Translations under genes and position numbers: made by a program | Part shown: positions 1-5,070 of the stretch, in pieces | Numbering within the stretch: the stretch's first letter is position 1 | Layout of the letters: every line of letters begins with the position of its first letter | Notes under the pieces: generated by a model | Database searches by the model: none | What the model saw: only the letters and a program-made list of their open reading frames with translations | Told to the model about the DNA's origin: nothing | NCBI GenBank assembly: GCA_011042035.1 | Contig: DQZA01000024.1 | Coordinates: 1-5,447 of the forward strand | Length of the DNA: 5,447 nucleotides | Origin: Desulfobacteraceae bacterium | GTDB taxonomy: Bacteria; Desulfobacterota; DSM-4660; Desulfatiglandales; Desulfatiglandaceae | Reading direction: 5' to 3'

Positions 1-2
1 GC

Positions 3-401
3 ATGACAATGACCGATCCCATTGCAGATATGTTAACAAGGATCAGAAACGCCCAAAGGGCCTCGCATGAGTCTGTGGATATACCCAGCTCAAAGATGAA
101 GGTTAACATTGCAAAGGTTTTAAAAGCAGAGGGCTACATAAAAAACTTTAGGGTCATGCCAGATGGAAAACAGGGTATCCTGAGGATTTTTTTGAAATAT
201 GATGAACAGGGCCGGCCAGTGATTGAGGGCCTAAAGCGCATCAGCAAACCGAGCAGAAAGGTTTATGCTGGATATGACGAAATTCCCAAGGTTCTAAACG
301 GCTTTGGGATTAGCATAGTTTCCACCTCGAAGGGAATAATGGCGGATAAGAAGGCTAGGAAGATGAAGGTCGGTGGAGAGATTTTGTGCGCTGTTTGGTA
401 A
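3..401 (+). CDS. rpsH: 30S ribosomal protein S8
   Basis: S8 binds the central domain of 16S rRNA early in small-subunit assembly. In well-studied bacteria it also represses its own operon by binding spc mRNA near rplE; that site would lie upstream of this window. The 132-residue product has the usual family length and is complete. It opens with the typical [18 protein letters not shown] start, and the C-terminal signature is present at about residues 102-119, including [19 protein letters not shown] with the conserved STS triplet (107-109). The protein ends GGEILCAVW as the family does. The first ATG was chosen because it matches the family start; an ATG two codons later is the only close alternative. 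The ribosome-binding site lies outside the window. An unusually long 90-bp spacer separates it from rplF. Confidence 0.98.
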   Translation: MTMTDPIADMLTRIRNAQRASHESVDIPSSKMKVNIAKVLKAEGYIKNFRVMPDGKQGILRIFLKYDEQGRPVIEGLKRISKPSRKVYAGYDEIPKVLNGFGISIVSTSKGIMADKKARKMKVGGEILCAVW

Positions 402-491
402 TTGATAGCTTTTATCCTGTTTATGTCACTGTCCTCAAGGGATCTGAACGAAGGCTATATACTTCCCAGGAGAATAAGTGGAGGTTTTTGA
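402..491 (+). other. Spacer between rpsH and rplF with possible stem-loop and short open frame
   Basis: This 90-bp gap is long for a ribosomal-protein operon. TCCT (432-435) plus GGGA (439-442) can pair with TCCC (464-467) plus AGGA (468-471), giving an interrupted 8-bp stem with a 3-base bulge and a 21-base loop. The stem ends just before the rplF Shine-Dalgarno GGAGG (480-484), which is 7 bases from the ATG. An ATG at 423 opens a 22-codon frame whose TGA (489-491) directly abuts the rplF ATG. I see no good Shine-Dalgarno in front of that ATG, and no convincing promoter in the gap. Confidence 0.3.
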
Positions 492-1034
492 ATGTCCCGA
501 ATTGGTAAACGCCCTGTACCTATACCGCAAGGGGTACAGGTTAAGATGGAAGATGATGTCCTTGTAGTGAAAGGGCCTAAAGGTGAGCTCAAGAGGAAAA
601 TCCACCCCTTGGTAAAGCTTTCAATCGATTCGGACAAAATACATGTGTCTGTGGACGGGACCCGCAAGAGAAAGGATGCTGGTGCATTGCAAGGCCTTTT
701 TAGGGTTCTTGTGGACAATATGGTAACAGGGGTAACCAAGGGCTTTGAGAAAAACCTCGAGATTGTTGGTGTGGGATACCGCGCTGAGGTGAGTGGAGAT
801 GCAGTAGTATTTAATTTAGGCTATTCTCATCCCATCAACTTTAAGTTACCCAAAGGCATAGAAGCACGAGTCGAAAGAACCAAGATAACGCTGAGCGGCA
901 TTGACAAGGAGCTTTTGGGCCAAACCGCGGCAAACATTCGTGCCCTGAGGCCGCCTGAACCTTTTAAAGGAAAGGGCATCAAGTATGAGGATGAAGTAAT
1001 CCGGCGCAAGGCTGGTAAGGCTGGCGCAAAATAA
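492..1034 (+). CDS. rplF: 50S ribosomal protein L6
   Basis: L6 is a two-domain protein of the large subunit that binds 23S rRNA near the sarcin-ricin loop, at the factor-binding region. The 180-residue product has the normal length. It starts MSRIGKRPVPIPQGV, carries the first repeat domain over about residues 1-80, and the second over about 85-175. The family signature PEPFKGKGIKY lies at 155-165, preceded by the conserved AANIRALRP. The ATG has a strong Shine-Dalgarno GGAGG 7 bases upstream. It is the second gene in the window and is followed by rplR after 23 bp. The basic C-terminal tail (RRKAGKAGAK) is typical. Nothing in the coding region is abnormal. Confidence 0.98.
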   Translation: MSRIGKRPVPIPQGVQVKMEDDVLVVKGPKGELKRKIHPLVKLSIDSDKIHVSVDGTRKRKDAGALQGLFRVLVDNMVTGVTKGFEKNLEIVGVGYRAEVSGDAVVFNLGYSHPINFKLPKGIEARVERTKITLSGIDKELLGQTAANIRALRPPEPFKGKGIKYEDEVIRRKAGKAGAK

Positions 1035-1057
1035 CAAAGTAGTAGAGAGGATAGGAA

Positions 1058-1426
1058 ATGGGAGCCTTTAATAGGGCTGAGTCAAGGGTTAGAAGAAAGA
1101 AGCGGGTTAGAAAGAAGGTAAAGGGTACACCTGAACGGCCCCGTTTGTGTGTTTTCAGGAGTCTCAAACATATCTATGCCCAGATAATCGATGACACCAC
1201 GTCAACCACACTTGTGGAGGCGTCTTCTGTATCAAAAGGAATAAAAGAGAAGATAGGCAATGAGGGGTGCAACAAGAAAGGTGCGGCGATTGTGGGTAAA
1301 GAAATCGCGGAAAGGGCATTAAAGAAAGGCATAAAGAAGGTGGTGTTCGACAGAAATGGCTTCCTCTACCATGGTAGAGTCAAGGCGCTTTCAGAAGCTG
1401 CCCGCGAGGTGGGGTTAGAGTTTTAG
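1058..1426 (+). CDS. rplR: 50S ribosomal protein L18
   Basis: L18 binds 5S rRNA, with L5, and helps attach it to the central protuberance of the large subunit. The 122-residue product is of standard size. It has a very basic N-terminal arm (about residues 6-23, [19 protein letters not shown]) followed by the conserved [20 protein letters not shown]. The C-terminal half has the usual [14 protein letters not shown] and the closing segment [20 protein letters not shown]. The ATG at 1058 is preceded by GAGAGG (1045-1050), 7 bases away. It sits between rplF and rpsE, as in most bacteria. Confidence 0.97.
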   Translation: MGAFNRAESRVRRKKRVRKKVKGTPERPRLCVFRSLKHIYAQIIDDTTSTTLVEASSVSKGIKEKIGNEGCNKKGAAIVGKEIAERALKKGIKKVVFDRNGFLYHGRVKALSEAAREVGLEF

Positions 1427-1451
1427 TGCGAAAACCTTTAGAGCTTAGATT

Positions 1452-1455
1452 GGAG
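1452..1455 (+). promoter_or_regulatory. Shine-Dalgarno GGAG shared by two candidate starts at rpsE
   Basis: GGAG lies 4 bases before an ATG at 1460 and 14 bases before the ATG at 1470 that opens the S5 frame. Neither spacing is ideal. The ATG at 1460 is out of frame with S5 and reads [12 protein letters not shown] before a TAG at 1496-1498. This arrangement is why the exact S5 start is less certain than the other starts. Confidence 0.5.
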
Positions 1456-1469
1456 AATAATGGCTGGCT

Positions 1470-1988
1470 ATGATAACAGGGAGAGATCCATTGTATAGGG
1501 AACAGGATGAGGTTGAATACATTGAAAAGGTTGTCCACATTAGCCGTGTGGCAAAGGTAGTTAAAGGTGGACGGCGTTTCAGCTTTAGTGCCATCGTAGT
1601 CGTGGGAGATGGCAAGGGAACTGTTGGCAGTGCGCTGGGAAAGGCCAATGAGGTCCCAGAGGCGATCCGCAAAGGGGTAGAAAAGGCCAAGAGAGACATG
1701 CAACCTGTGTCCCTTGCGGATTCCACTATCCCCCATGAAGTCATCGGCAAGTGGGGAGCAGGCCGGGTATTGCTTAAGCCAGCTAGACCTGGTACCGGAA
1801 TTATTGCGGGTGGTGCTGTCAGGGCGGTTCTTGAGGCGGTGGGGATCCAAAATATTCTCACAAAGTGTTTGGGTTCTAATAACCCGCACAACGTGGTTAG
1901 GGCCACAATAATGGGCTTGCGTTCGTTGAAAAGTCCTGAGGAGATTGCCAAGAGGCGGAATAAGGCAGCAGAAGAGATCACAAAATAA
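1470..1988 (+). CDS. rpsE: 30S ribosomal protein S5
   Basis: S5 sits at the mRNA entry side of the small subunit, next to S4, and contributes to decoding accuracy and mRNA unwinding. The 172-residue product matches the family. A double-stranded-RNA-binding-like domain covers about residues 15-80, with the signature [20 protein letters not shown] followed by [15 protein letters not shown]. The C-terminal domain runs over about 88-160 and includes [16 protein letters not shown]. The first 14 residues ([14 protein letters not shown]) are a variable region. The ATG at 1470 is 14 bases from GGAG. An in-frame TTG at 1491, with GGGAGAG just before it, is a plausible alternative start, and a second ATG at 1460 lies in another frame. 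The product identity is certain; the start is not. Confidence 0.95.
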   Translation: MITGRDPLYREQDEVEYIEKVVHISRVAKVVKGGRRFSFSAIVVVGDGKGTVGSALGKANEVPEAIRKGVEKAKRDMQPVSLADSTIPHEVIGKWGAGRVLLKPARPGTGIIAGGAVRAVLEAVGIQNILTKCLGSNNPHNVVRATIMGLRSLKSPEEIAKRRNKAAEEITK

Positions 1989-2017
1989 ATTCCTTTGGAT
2001 GAATTTGGGATAACGCA

Positions 2018-2194
2018 ATGGCGGACAAGATAAAAGTAACACTGGTCAAAAGCGGGATAGGTTACAATAAGAAGATTAGGGAGACCCTAAGAGGGCTGGG
2101 ACTCACAAAGCTTCACAAAACGGTGGAGCTTGAGAATACGCCGGCCATAAGGGGAATGATTAAGAAGGTGTCCTTTCTCGTAAAAATAGGATAG
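2018..2194 (+). CDS. rpmD: 50S ribosomal protein L30
   Basis: L30 is a small protein on the solvent side of the large subunit that contacts 23S rRNA. Translation from ATG 2018 gives 58 residues, [20 protein letters not shown] and onward, ending [10 protein letters not shown] and a TAG at 2192-2194. That is the normal size for the short bacterial form. The diagnostic core is visible: VTLVKSGIG near the N terminus, then [25 protein letters not shown] (residues 24-48), where LGL and the N-T-P-x-I-R-G-M run are typical of the family. Its position between rpsE and rplO is the conserved one. The Shine-Dalgarno is weak (TTGGGA around 2005-2010), so translational coupling to rpsE, which ends 29 bases upstream, is possible. 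Confidence 0.96.
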   Translation: MADKIKVTLVKSGIGYNKKIRETLRGLGLTKLHKTVELENTPAIRGMIKKVSFLVKIG

Positions 2195-2211
2195 AGACAC
2201 AGGGTAATGAC

Positions 2212-2652
2212 ATGAAAATTCACGATTTAGCGCCTGCTGAAGGCTCGAGGAAAAAGAGAAAGAGAATTGGTAGAGGACCTGGGTCAGGTCATGGAAAAAC
2301 TTCCTGTAGAGGCCACAAAGGGCAGAAGGCCCGTTCAGGCGGGGGGCCTGCACCTGGGTTTGAGGGCGGTCAGATGCCGCTTCACCGAAGGCTCCCTAAG
2401 AGAGGGTTTACAAATCTTTTTCGCAGCGAATATGCAACTCTTAATATAAAAGATTTGGACCGGTTTGAAGCCAATACCACGGTAGATGTGGATGTACTGC
2501 GGCAGGCAGGCCTTGTGAAGAAAGTGAAGGATGGTGTAAAACTACTGGGTGAAGGGGAGATCAAGAAGCCCCTTGTAGTAAAAGTTCACAAGGCGTCCAT
2601 TTCGGCGGTTCAAAAGATCGAAGCGGCTGGGGGAAAGGTTGAACTTCTTTAA
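2212..2652 (+). CDS. rplO: 50S ribosomal protein L15
   Basis: L15 is a late-assembly protein of the large subunit with a long extended N terminus that threads into 23S rRNA. The 146-residue product is of normal length. It starts [20 protein letters not shown]. The glycine- and basic-rich extension runs to about residue 60 ([20 protein letters not shown], then [20 protein letters not shown]). The globular C-terminal part (about 75-146) ends in [20 protein letters not shown], matching the family signature. The ATG at 2212 has AGGG 7 bases upstream. It follows rpmD by 17 bp. Its stop codon lies inside an inverted repeat that begins the rplO-secY spacer. Confidence 0.98.
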   Translation: MKIHDLAPAEGSRKKRKRIGRGPGSGHGKTSCRGHKGQKARSGGGPAPGFEGGQMPLHRRLPKRGFTNLFRSEYATLNIKDLDRFEANTTVDVDVLRQAGLVKKVKDGVKLLGEGEIKKPLVVKVHKASISAVQKIEAAGGKVELL

Positions 2653-2666
2653 CTGGTTGAGAAGTT
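2642..2666 (+). repeat. Inverted repeat spanning the rplO stop codon
   Basis: AACTTCT (2642-2648) is the exact reverse complement of AGAAGTT (2660-2666), giving a 7-bp stem, or 8 with one inner G-U pair, around an 11-base loop. The rplO TAA (2650-2652) lies in the loop region. It has no T-run directly after it. Together with the hairpin at 2686-2701 it forms two tandem stem-loops before secY. Ribosomes finishing rplO would melt it. Confidence 0.4.
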
Positions 2667-2685
2667 AGGCATAAGGAAGTTGAGT

Positions 2686-2711
2686 GGCTGCGGTAGTAGC
2701 CGAAATTTTTT
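2686..2711 (+). terminator. Possible weak intrinsic terminator or attenuator before secY
   Basis: GGCTGC (2686-2691) pairs with GTAGCC (2696-2701) across a GGTA tetraloop, with one G-U pair; an outer U-G pair (2685 with 2702) can add a seventh. After a short GAAA there is a run of six T (2706-2711). The layout resembles a Rho-independent terminator. The stem is short and the T-run is offset by four bases, so full termination is unlikely. Partial termination between the ribosomal genes and secY would be reasonable. Confidence 0.3.
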
Positions 2712-2717
2712 GAGAGG
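2712..2717 (+). promoter_or_regulatory. Shine-Dalgarno of secY, supporting a TTG start
   Basis: GAGAGG lies 11 bases before the TTG at 2729, a somewhat long spacing. An in-frame TAA (2726-2728) directly precedes that TTG, so translation cannot start further upstream. The next possible start, CTG at 2741, would remove the conserved N-terminal MIGG residues. TTG is therefore the best choice. Confidence 0.7.
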
Positions 2718-2728
2718 AAATATAATAA

Positions 2729-4042
2729 TTGATAGGTGGCCTGCAAAACATAGCTAAGATTCCCGAGCTGAAGAGAAGAATACTCTTTACCTTTTTCATG
2801 CTCGCTGTATATCGATTGGGCTGCCATATTCCTACTCCTGGAATAGACGGGGCCGCTCTTTCAGCCTTTTTCGGCTCAAAGCAGGGTACCCTTTTTGGGC
2901 TCTTTGACATGTTTTCAGGAGGCGCCCTGCGGAGAATGTCGGTAATGGCCCTCGGCATAATGCCATACATTAGTGCAGCTATTATCCTAGAGCTGCTTGC
3001 TGTCGTAGTCCCGTACCTTGAAAAGTTAAAAAAAGAGGGGGAGCAAGGAAGGAAAAAAATAACGCAGTATACCCGTTATGGGACTGTGCTTCTGTGTATC
3101 GTGCAAGGCTTTGGCATTGCCATTGGACTAGAACGGATGTCAAGTCCGGGTGGGGTTGCAGTTGTACCGGTGGGTGGTTGGGGTTTTAGGTTGCTCACCA
3201 TGATTACACTAACTGCAGGTACAGTGTTTCTGATGTGGCTTGGCGAGCAAATAACTGAGAGGGGAATTGGAAACGGTATTTCTCTCATAATATTTGCTGG
3301 GATAGTGGCTCGTTTTCCAACGGCGGTTGCCAATACGTTCAGGTTGATGTCTACAGGTGAACTTACGCCATTTTTCATGATAATTGTTTTGGCCCTGATG
3401 ATAACAGTGGTGGGGGTCATAGTTTTTGTGGAAACGGGCCAGAGGCGCATTCCTGTTCAGTACGCCAAGCGGGTTGTGGGGCGAAAAATGTACGGTGGGC
3501 AAAGCACCCATTTGCCTTTAAAAGTGAATACGGCGGGAGTTATTCCACCAATATTTGCCTCATCAATCATAATGTTTCCTGCTACTATCGCTAATTTTTT
3601 GAACACTCGGAACATTCCTTGGCTGCAAACGATTGTGAATTTTCTGGCTCCAGGACATATAGTATATATATTGATCTATGTCATATTTATATTCTTCTTT
3701 TGCTACTTTTATACCGCAGTCCATTTTAACCCCGTTGATGTTGCAGATAATATGAAGCGATATGGGGGTTTTATCCCGGGCATAAGACCTGGTAAGAACA
3801 CCGCAGATTATATTGATAGGGTACTCACGAGGATTACTTTTTTTGGCGCCATTTACGTCTCAGCGATTTGTGTATTGCCTCAGATTCTGATTTATAAGTT
3901 GAATGTCCCATTCTATTTTGGTGGCACTGCTCTATTAATAGTGGTGGGAGTAGCTATTGATACCATGAGTCAGATTGAAGCTCACATGCTAACGAGGCAT
4001 TACGAAGGATTTATGAAGAAGGGCTTCGGAAGGACGCGATAG
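2729..4042 (+). CDS. secY: Protein translocase subunit SecY
   Basis: SecY is the channel of the Sec translocon in the inner membrane; with SecE and SecG it exports unfolded proteins driven by SecA and inserts membrane proteins. The 437-residue product is full length, and about ten hydrophobic segments can be placed near residues 19-37, 73-93, 116-135, 152-172, 183-198, 213-235, 267-290, 311-330, 369-388 and 396-412. Family signature 1 is GGALRRMSVMALGIMPYISA (64-83). Signature 2 is WLGEQITERGIGNGISLIIF (170-189). The SecA- and ribosome-contacting cytoplasmic loops are intact: GQRRIPVQYAKR (237-248) and FIPGIRPGKNTADYID (348-363), whose Arg353 matches the essential Arg357 of E. coli SecY. The start is TTG, forced by a stop directly upstream. 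infA follows after 42 bp, with no adk or map between. Confidence 0.98.
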   Translation: MIGGLQNIAKIPELKRRILFTFFMLAVYRLGCHIPTPGIDGAALSAFFGSKQGTLFGLFDMFSGGALRRMSVMALGIMPYISAAIILELLAVVVPYLEKLKKEGEQGRKKITQYTRYGTVLLCIVQGFGIAIGLERMSSPGGVAVVPVGGWGFRLLTMITLTAGTVFLMWLGEQITERGIGNGISLIIFAGIVARFPTAVANTFRLMSTGELTPFFMIIVLALMITVVGVIVFVETGQRRIPVQYAKRVVGRKMYGGQSTHLPLKVNTAGVIPPIFASSIIMFPATIANFLNTRNIPWLQTIVNFLAPGHIVYILIYVIFIFFFCYFYTAVHFNPVDVADNMKRYGGFIPGIRPGKNTADYIDRVLTRITFFGAIYVSAICVLPQILIYKLNVPFYFGGTALLIVVGVAIDTMSQIEAHMLTRHYEGFMKKGFGRTR

Positions 4043-4060
4043 ACTCGGGTTCCGGGTTAA

Positions 4061-4079
4061 CCTCACGATCGCTTTGAGG
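4061..4079 (+). promoter_or_regulatory. Possible stem-loop over the infA Shine-Dalgarno
   Basis: CCTCA (4061-4065) is complementary to TGAGG (4075-4079), which is the front of the infA ribosome-binding site GAGGGGG (4076-4082). The 5-bp stem with a 9-base loop could lower infA translation. An overlapping palindrome GGTTAACC (4055-4062) would compete for part of the same bases. A stem this short also arises easily by chance opposite any Shine-Dalgarno. Confidence 0.2.
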
Positions 4080-4084
4080 GGGCT

Positions 4085-4315
4085 ATGGCAAAAGAAGAAG
4101 GGATTGAGGTAGAAGGTGTTGTTATTGAGACCTTGCCGAATGCCATGTTCAGGGTGGAACTTAAGAACGGGCATCGGGTTCTTGCTCACATCTCCGGCAA
4201 GATGAGGATGCACTTTATTAAGATTTTACCGGGTGATACTGTGGTGGTGGAACTGTCCCCTTATGATCTTAACAGGGGAAGAATTATATACAGGGGACAT
4301 AAAGACGAGAGGTAA
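4085..4315 (+). CDS. infA: Translation initiation factor IF-1
   Basis: IF-1 binds the A site of the 30S subunit during initiation and works with IF-2 and IF-3. The product has 76 residues and is a single S1-like OB-fold domain. Diagnostic segments are [40 protein letters not shown] (21-40), then [20 protein letters not shown] (45-64) and GRIIYR (65-70). A short charged tail GHKDER follows the point where many IF-1 proteins (about 72 residues) end, a small extension. The Shine-Dalgarno is GAGGGGG (4076-4082). The gene lies between secY and rpmJ, the conserved position. Confidence 0.98.
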   Translation: MAKEEGIEVEGVVIETLPNAMFRVELKNGHRVLAHISGKMRMHFIKILPGDTVVVELSPYDLNRGRIIYRGHKDER

Positions 4316-4318
4316 CAG

Positions 4319-4364
4319 CTTTTTGGTAAAGTTAGGATAGGGACGAGTCTTTTAGGTAAACTTA
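4319..4364 (+). repeat. Imperfect 16-bp direct repeat between infA and rpmJ
   Basis: CTTTTTGGTAAAGTTA (4319-4334) and CTTTTAGGTAAACTTA (4349-4364) match at 14 of 16 positions and start exactly 30 bases apart. A shorter TTTTTGG follows at 4370-4376. The rest of this 83-bp spacer shows no clear promoter hexamer pair. The T6 run at 4369-4374 is preceded only by a tiny GTAA/TTAC inverted repeat with a 2-base gap, too tight for a hairpin, so I do not call a terminator. Confidence 0.5.
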
Positions 4365-4388
4365 CTGATTTTTTGGCTTTGGTGATAT

Positions 4389-4392
4389 GGAG
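4389..4392 (+). promoter_or_regulatory. Shine-Dalgarno of rpmJ, deciding between nested ATGs
   Basis: GGAG lies 6 bases before the ATG at 4399. An in-frame ATG at 4387 overlaps the GGAG itself and would add MEYA. Another ATG at 4394 is out of frame and stops after two codons, at the TGA overlapping the rpmJ ATG. Only 4399 gives the conserved [11 protein letters not shown] start with good spacing. Confidence 0.75.
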
Positions 4393-4398
4393 TATGCC

Positions 4399-4512
4399 AT
4401 GAAAGTGAGACCTTCAGTTAAAAAGATATGCAATAAGTGTAAGATCATCCGCCGCAAGGGCGTGATGAGGGTTATATGTGAAAACCCCCGTCATAAGCAG
4501 AGACAGGGTTAA
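4399..4512 (+). CDS. rpmJ: 50S ribosomal protein L36, zinc-binding form
   Basis: L36 is the smallest ribosomal protein and binds 23S rRNA in the large subunit. The 37-residue product reads [20 protein letters not shown], then [17 protein letters not shown]. The zinc-ribbon ligands are all present: Cys11, Cys14, Cys27 and His32. This is the zinc-containing type, as opposed to the cysteine-free paralogue that some bacteria use under zinc limitation. The length is normal. It follows infA after an 83-bp spacer and precedes rpsM by 27 bp. With only 27 bp before rpsM, there is no room here for the long S4-binding pseudoknot leader known ahead of rpsM in E. coli. Confidence 0.97.
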   Translation: MKVRPSVKKICNKCKIIRRKGVMRVICENPRHKQRQG

Positions 4513-4526
4513 AAAGGGCGGTTTGG

Positions 4527-4532
4527 AAGGAG
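4527..4532 (+). promoter_or_regulatory. Strong Shine-Dalgarno for the TTG start of rpsM
   Basis: AAGGAG, within GGAAGGAG (4525-4532), lies 7 bases before the TTG at 4540. This near-consensus site at good spacing supports TTG as the rpsM start. Another TTG at 4533 is followed at once by TAA. Confidence 0.85.
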
Positions 4533-4539
4533 TTGTAAA

Positions 4540-4911
4540 TTGGCAAGAATAGCGGGAGTAGATCTACCTAAGGGAAAGAGGATGGAAATAGCTCTGACCT
4601 ATATTTACGGTATAGGAAGGAGCTCGGCGCAAAAAATCCTTACAGAGGCGGGCATTGACTGGGACACTAAATCCGATGAGCTTACCGGCGAGCAGATTAC
4701 CGCCATACGCAAGATAATTGATGAGAAATACAAGGTAGAGGGAGATCTCAGGAGAGAGGTTTCCATGAATATCAAGCGACTCATGGATCTTGGCGCTTAC
4801 AGGGGCTTGAGGCATAGGAGAGGGCTTCCAGTGAGGGGCCAGAGAACCAGTACAAATGCCAGGACGAGGAAAGGCCCCAGAAGGGCCGTGATGGGCAAAA
4901 AGAAGAAATAA
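4540..4911 (+). CDS. rpsM: 30S ribosomal protein S13
   Basis: S13 sits in the head of the small subunit, contacts S19 and forms bridges to the large subunit and to P-site tRNA. The 123-residue product has the expected length. It starts [20 protein letters not shown], followed by the helix-two-turn-helix region (about 14-60) with [14 protein letters not shown]. The C-terminal signature is [20 protein letters not shown] (90-109), ending in a lysine-rich tail MGKKKK. The start codon is TTG, fixed by the conserved [10 protein letters not shown] and a near-consensus Shine-Dalgarno 7 bases upstream. In the usual order rpsK follows closely; here the gap is 159 bp and holds repeats. Confidence 0.98.
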   Translation: MARIAGVDLPKGKRMEIALTYIYGIGRSSAQKILTEAGIDWDTKSDELTGEQITAIRKIIDEKYKVEGDLRREVSMNIKRLMDLGAYRGLRHRRGLPVRGQRTSTNARTRKGPRRAVMGKKKK

Positions 4912-4993
4912 ACCAAGATGCCGGTTTCTCTGGCTGTCTGGTGTGTGAGGCAAGGTATGAGGTATAGCCTGCTGGTTATGAATTTCGAAATGA

Positions 4994-5039
4994 ACCAAAC
5001 AGACCAAACACCTGCCTGCTGCAGGCAGGGACCAAACAG
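4994..5039 (+). repeat. 9-bp repeat ACCAAACAG, interrupted by a palindrome
   Basis: ACCAAACA occurs at 4994-5001, 5003-5010 and 5031-5038. If the 19-bp palindrome at 5011-5029 is removed, the sequence becomes three perfect tandem copies of ACCAAACAG, followed by ACAAG. The 9-mer GACCAAACA therefore directly flanks the palindrome on both sides (5002-5010 and 5030-5038). Confidence 0.85.
5011..5029. repeat. Perfect 19-bp GC-rich palindrome in the rpsM-rpsK gap
   Basis: CCTGCCTGC (5011-5019), a central T (5020) and GCAGGCAGG (5021-5029) form a perfect inverted repeat. As RNA it folds into an 8-bp stem with a 3-base loop. It abuts the same 9-mer on both sides, which suggests insertion of a small palindromic element. 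It lacks a T-run, so it is not an intrinsic terminator. It could be a copy of a dispersed palindromic repeat, but that cannot be judged from one copy. Confidence 0.85.
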
Positions 5040-5070
5040 ACAAGATAGGGCAAGTTAAAAGGGAAGAAAG

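Larger units (their letters stand above)
4912..5070 (+). other. Unusually long rpsM-rpsK spacer
   Basis: This 159-bp gap separates two genes that are normally almost adjacent. It contains an AGGC/GCCT inverted pair around GGTATGAGGTATAG (4948-4970), a 10-bp palindrome ATTTCGAAAT (4982-4991), the ACCAAACAG repeats and the GC-rich palindrome listed separately. A frame of 46 codons is open from ATG 4918 to TAA 5056-5058 with no good Shine-Dalgarno and no recognisable product. No T-run follows the palindrome on either strand and I see no convincing promoter. Confidence 0.6.

Noticed and set aside
402..407. TTGATA as a possible -35 element after rpsH
   Set aside because: The bases at the expected -10 distance (around 425-430, GTCACT) do not resemble TATAAT.
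1380..2042. Long antisense open frame of 220 codons opposite rpsE
   Set aside because: It lies wholly opposite conserved rplR/rpsE sequence, has no recognisable product, and reflects the codon bias of the real genes.
2721..2726. Perfect TATAAT hexamer just before secY
   Set aside because: No TTGACA-like hexamer is found 16-18 bases upstream, and it lies in the AT-rich stretch between the secY Shine-Dalgarno and start codon.
4369..4374. T6 run before rpmJ as a terminator
   Set aside because: The only inverted repeat before it (GTAA/TTAC with a 2-base gap) cannot form a real hairpin.
4387..4398. Upstream in-frame ATG extending L36 by MEYA
   Set aside because: It overlaps the GGAG used for the ATG at 4399, and the conserved L36 start is MKVRPSV.
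4513..4539. S4-binding alpha-operon leader pseudoknot before rpsM
   Set aside because: Only 27 bp separate rpmJ and rpsM, most of it Shine-Dalgarno and flanks, so the E. coli-type leader cannot fit.
5011..5029. The GC-rich palindrome as an intrinsic terminator
   Set aside because: The stem is good, but no T-run follows it on either strand, and it lies within an operon whose downstream genes are essential.
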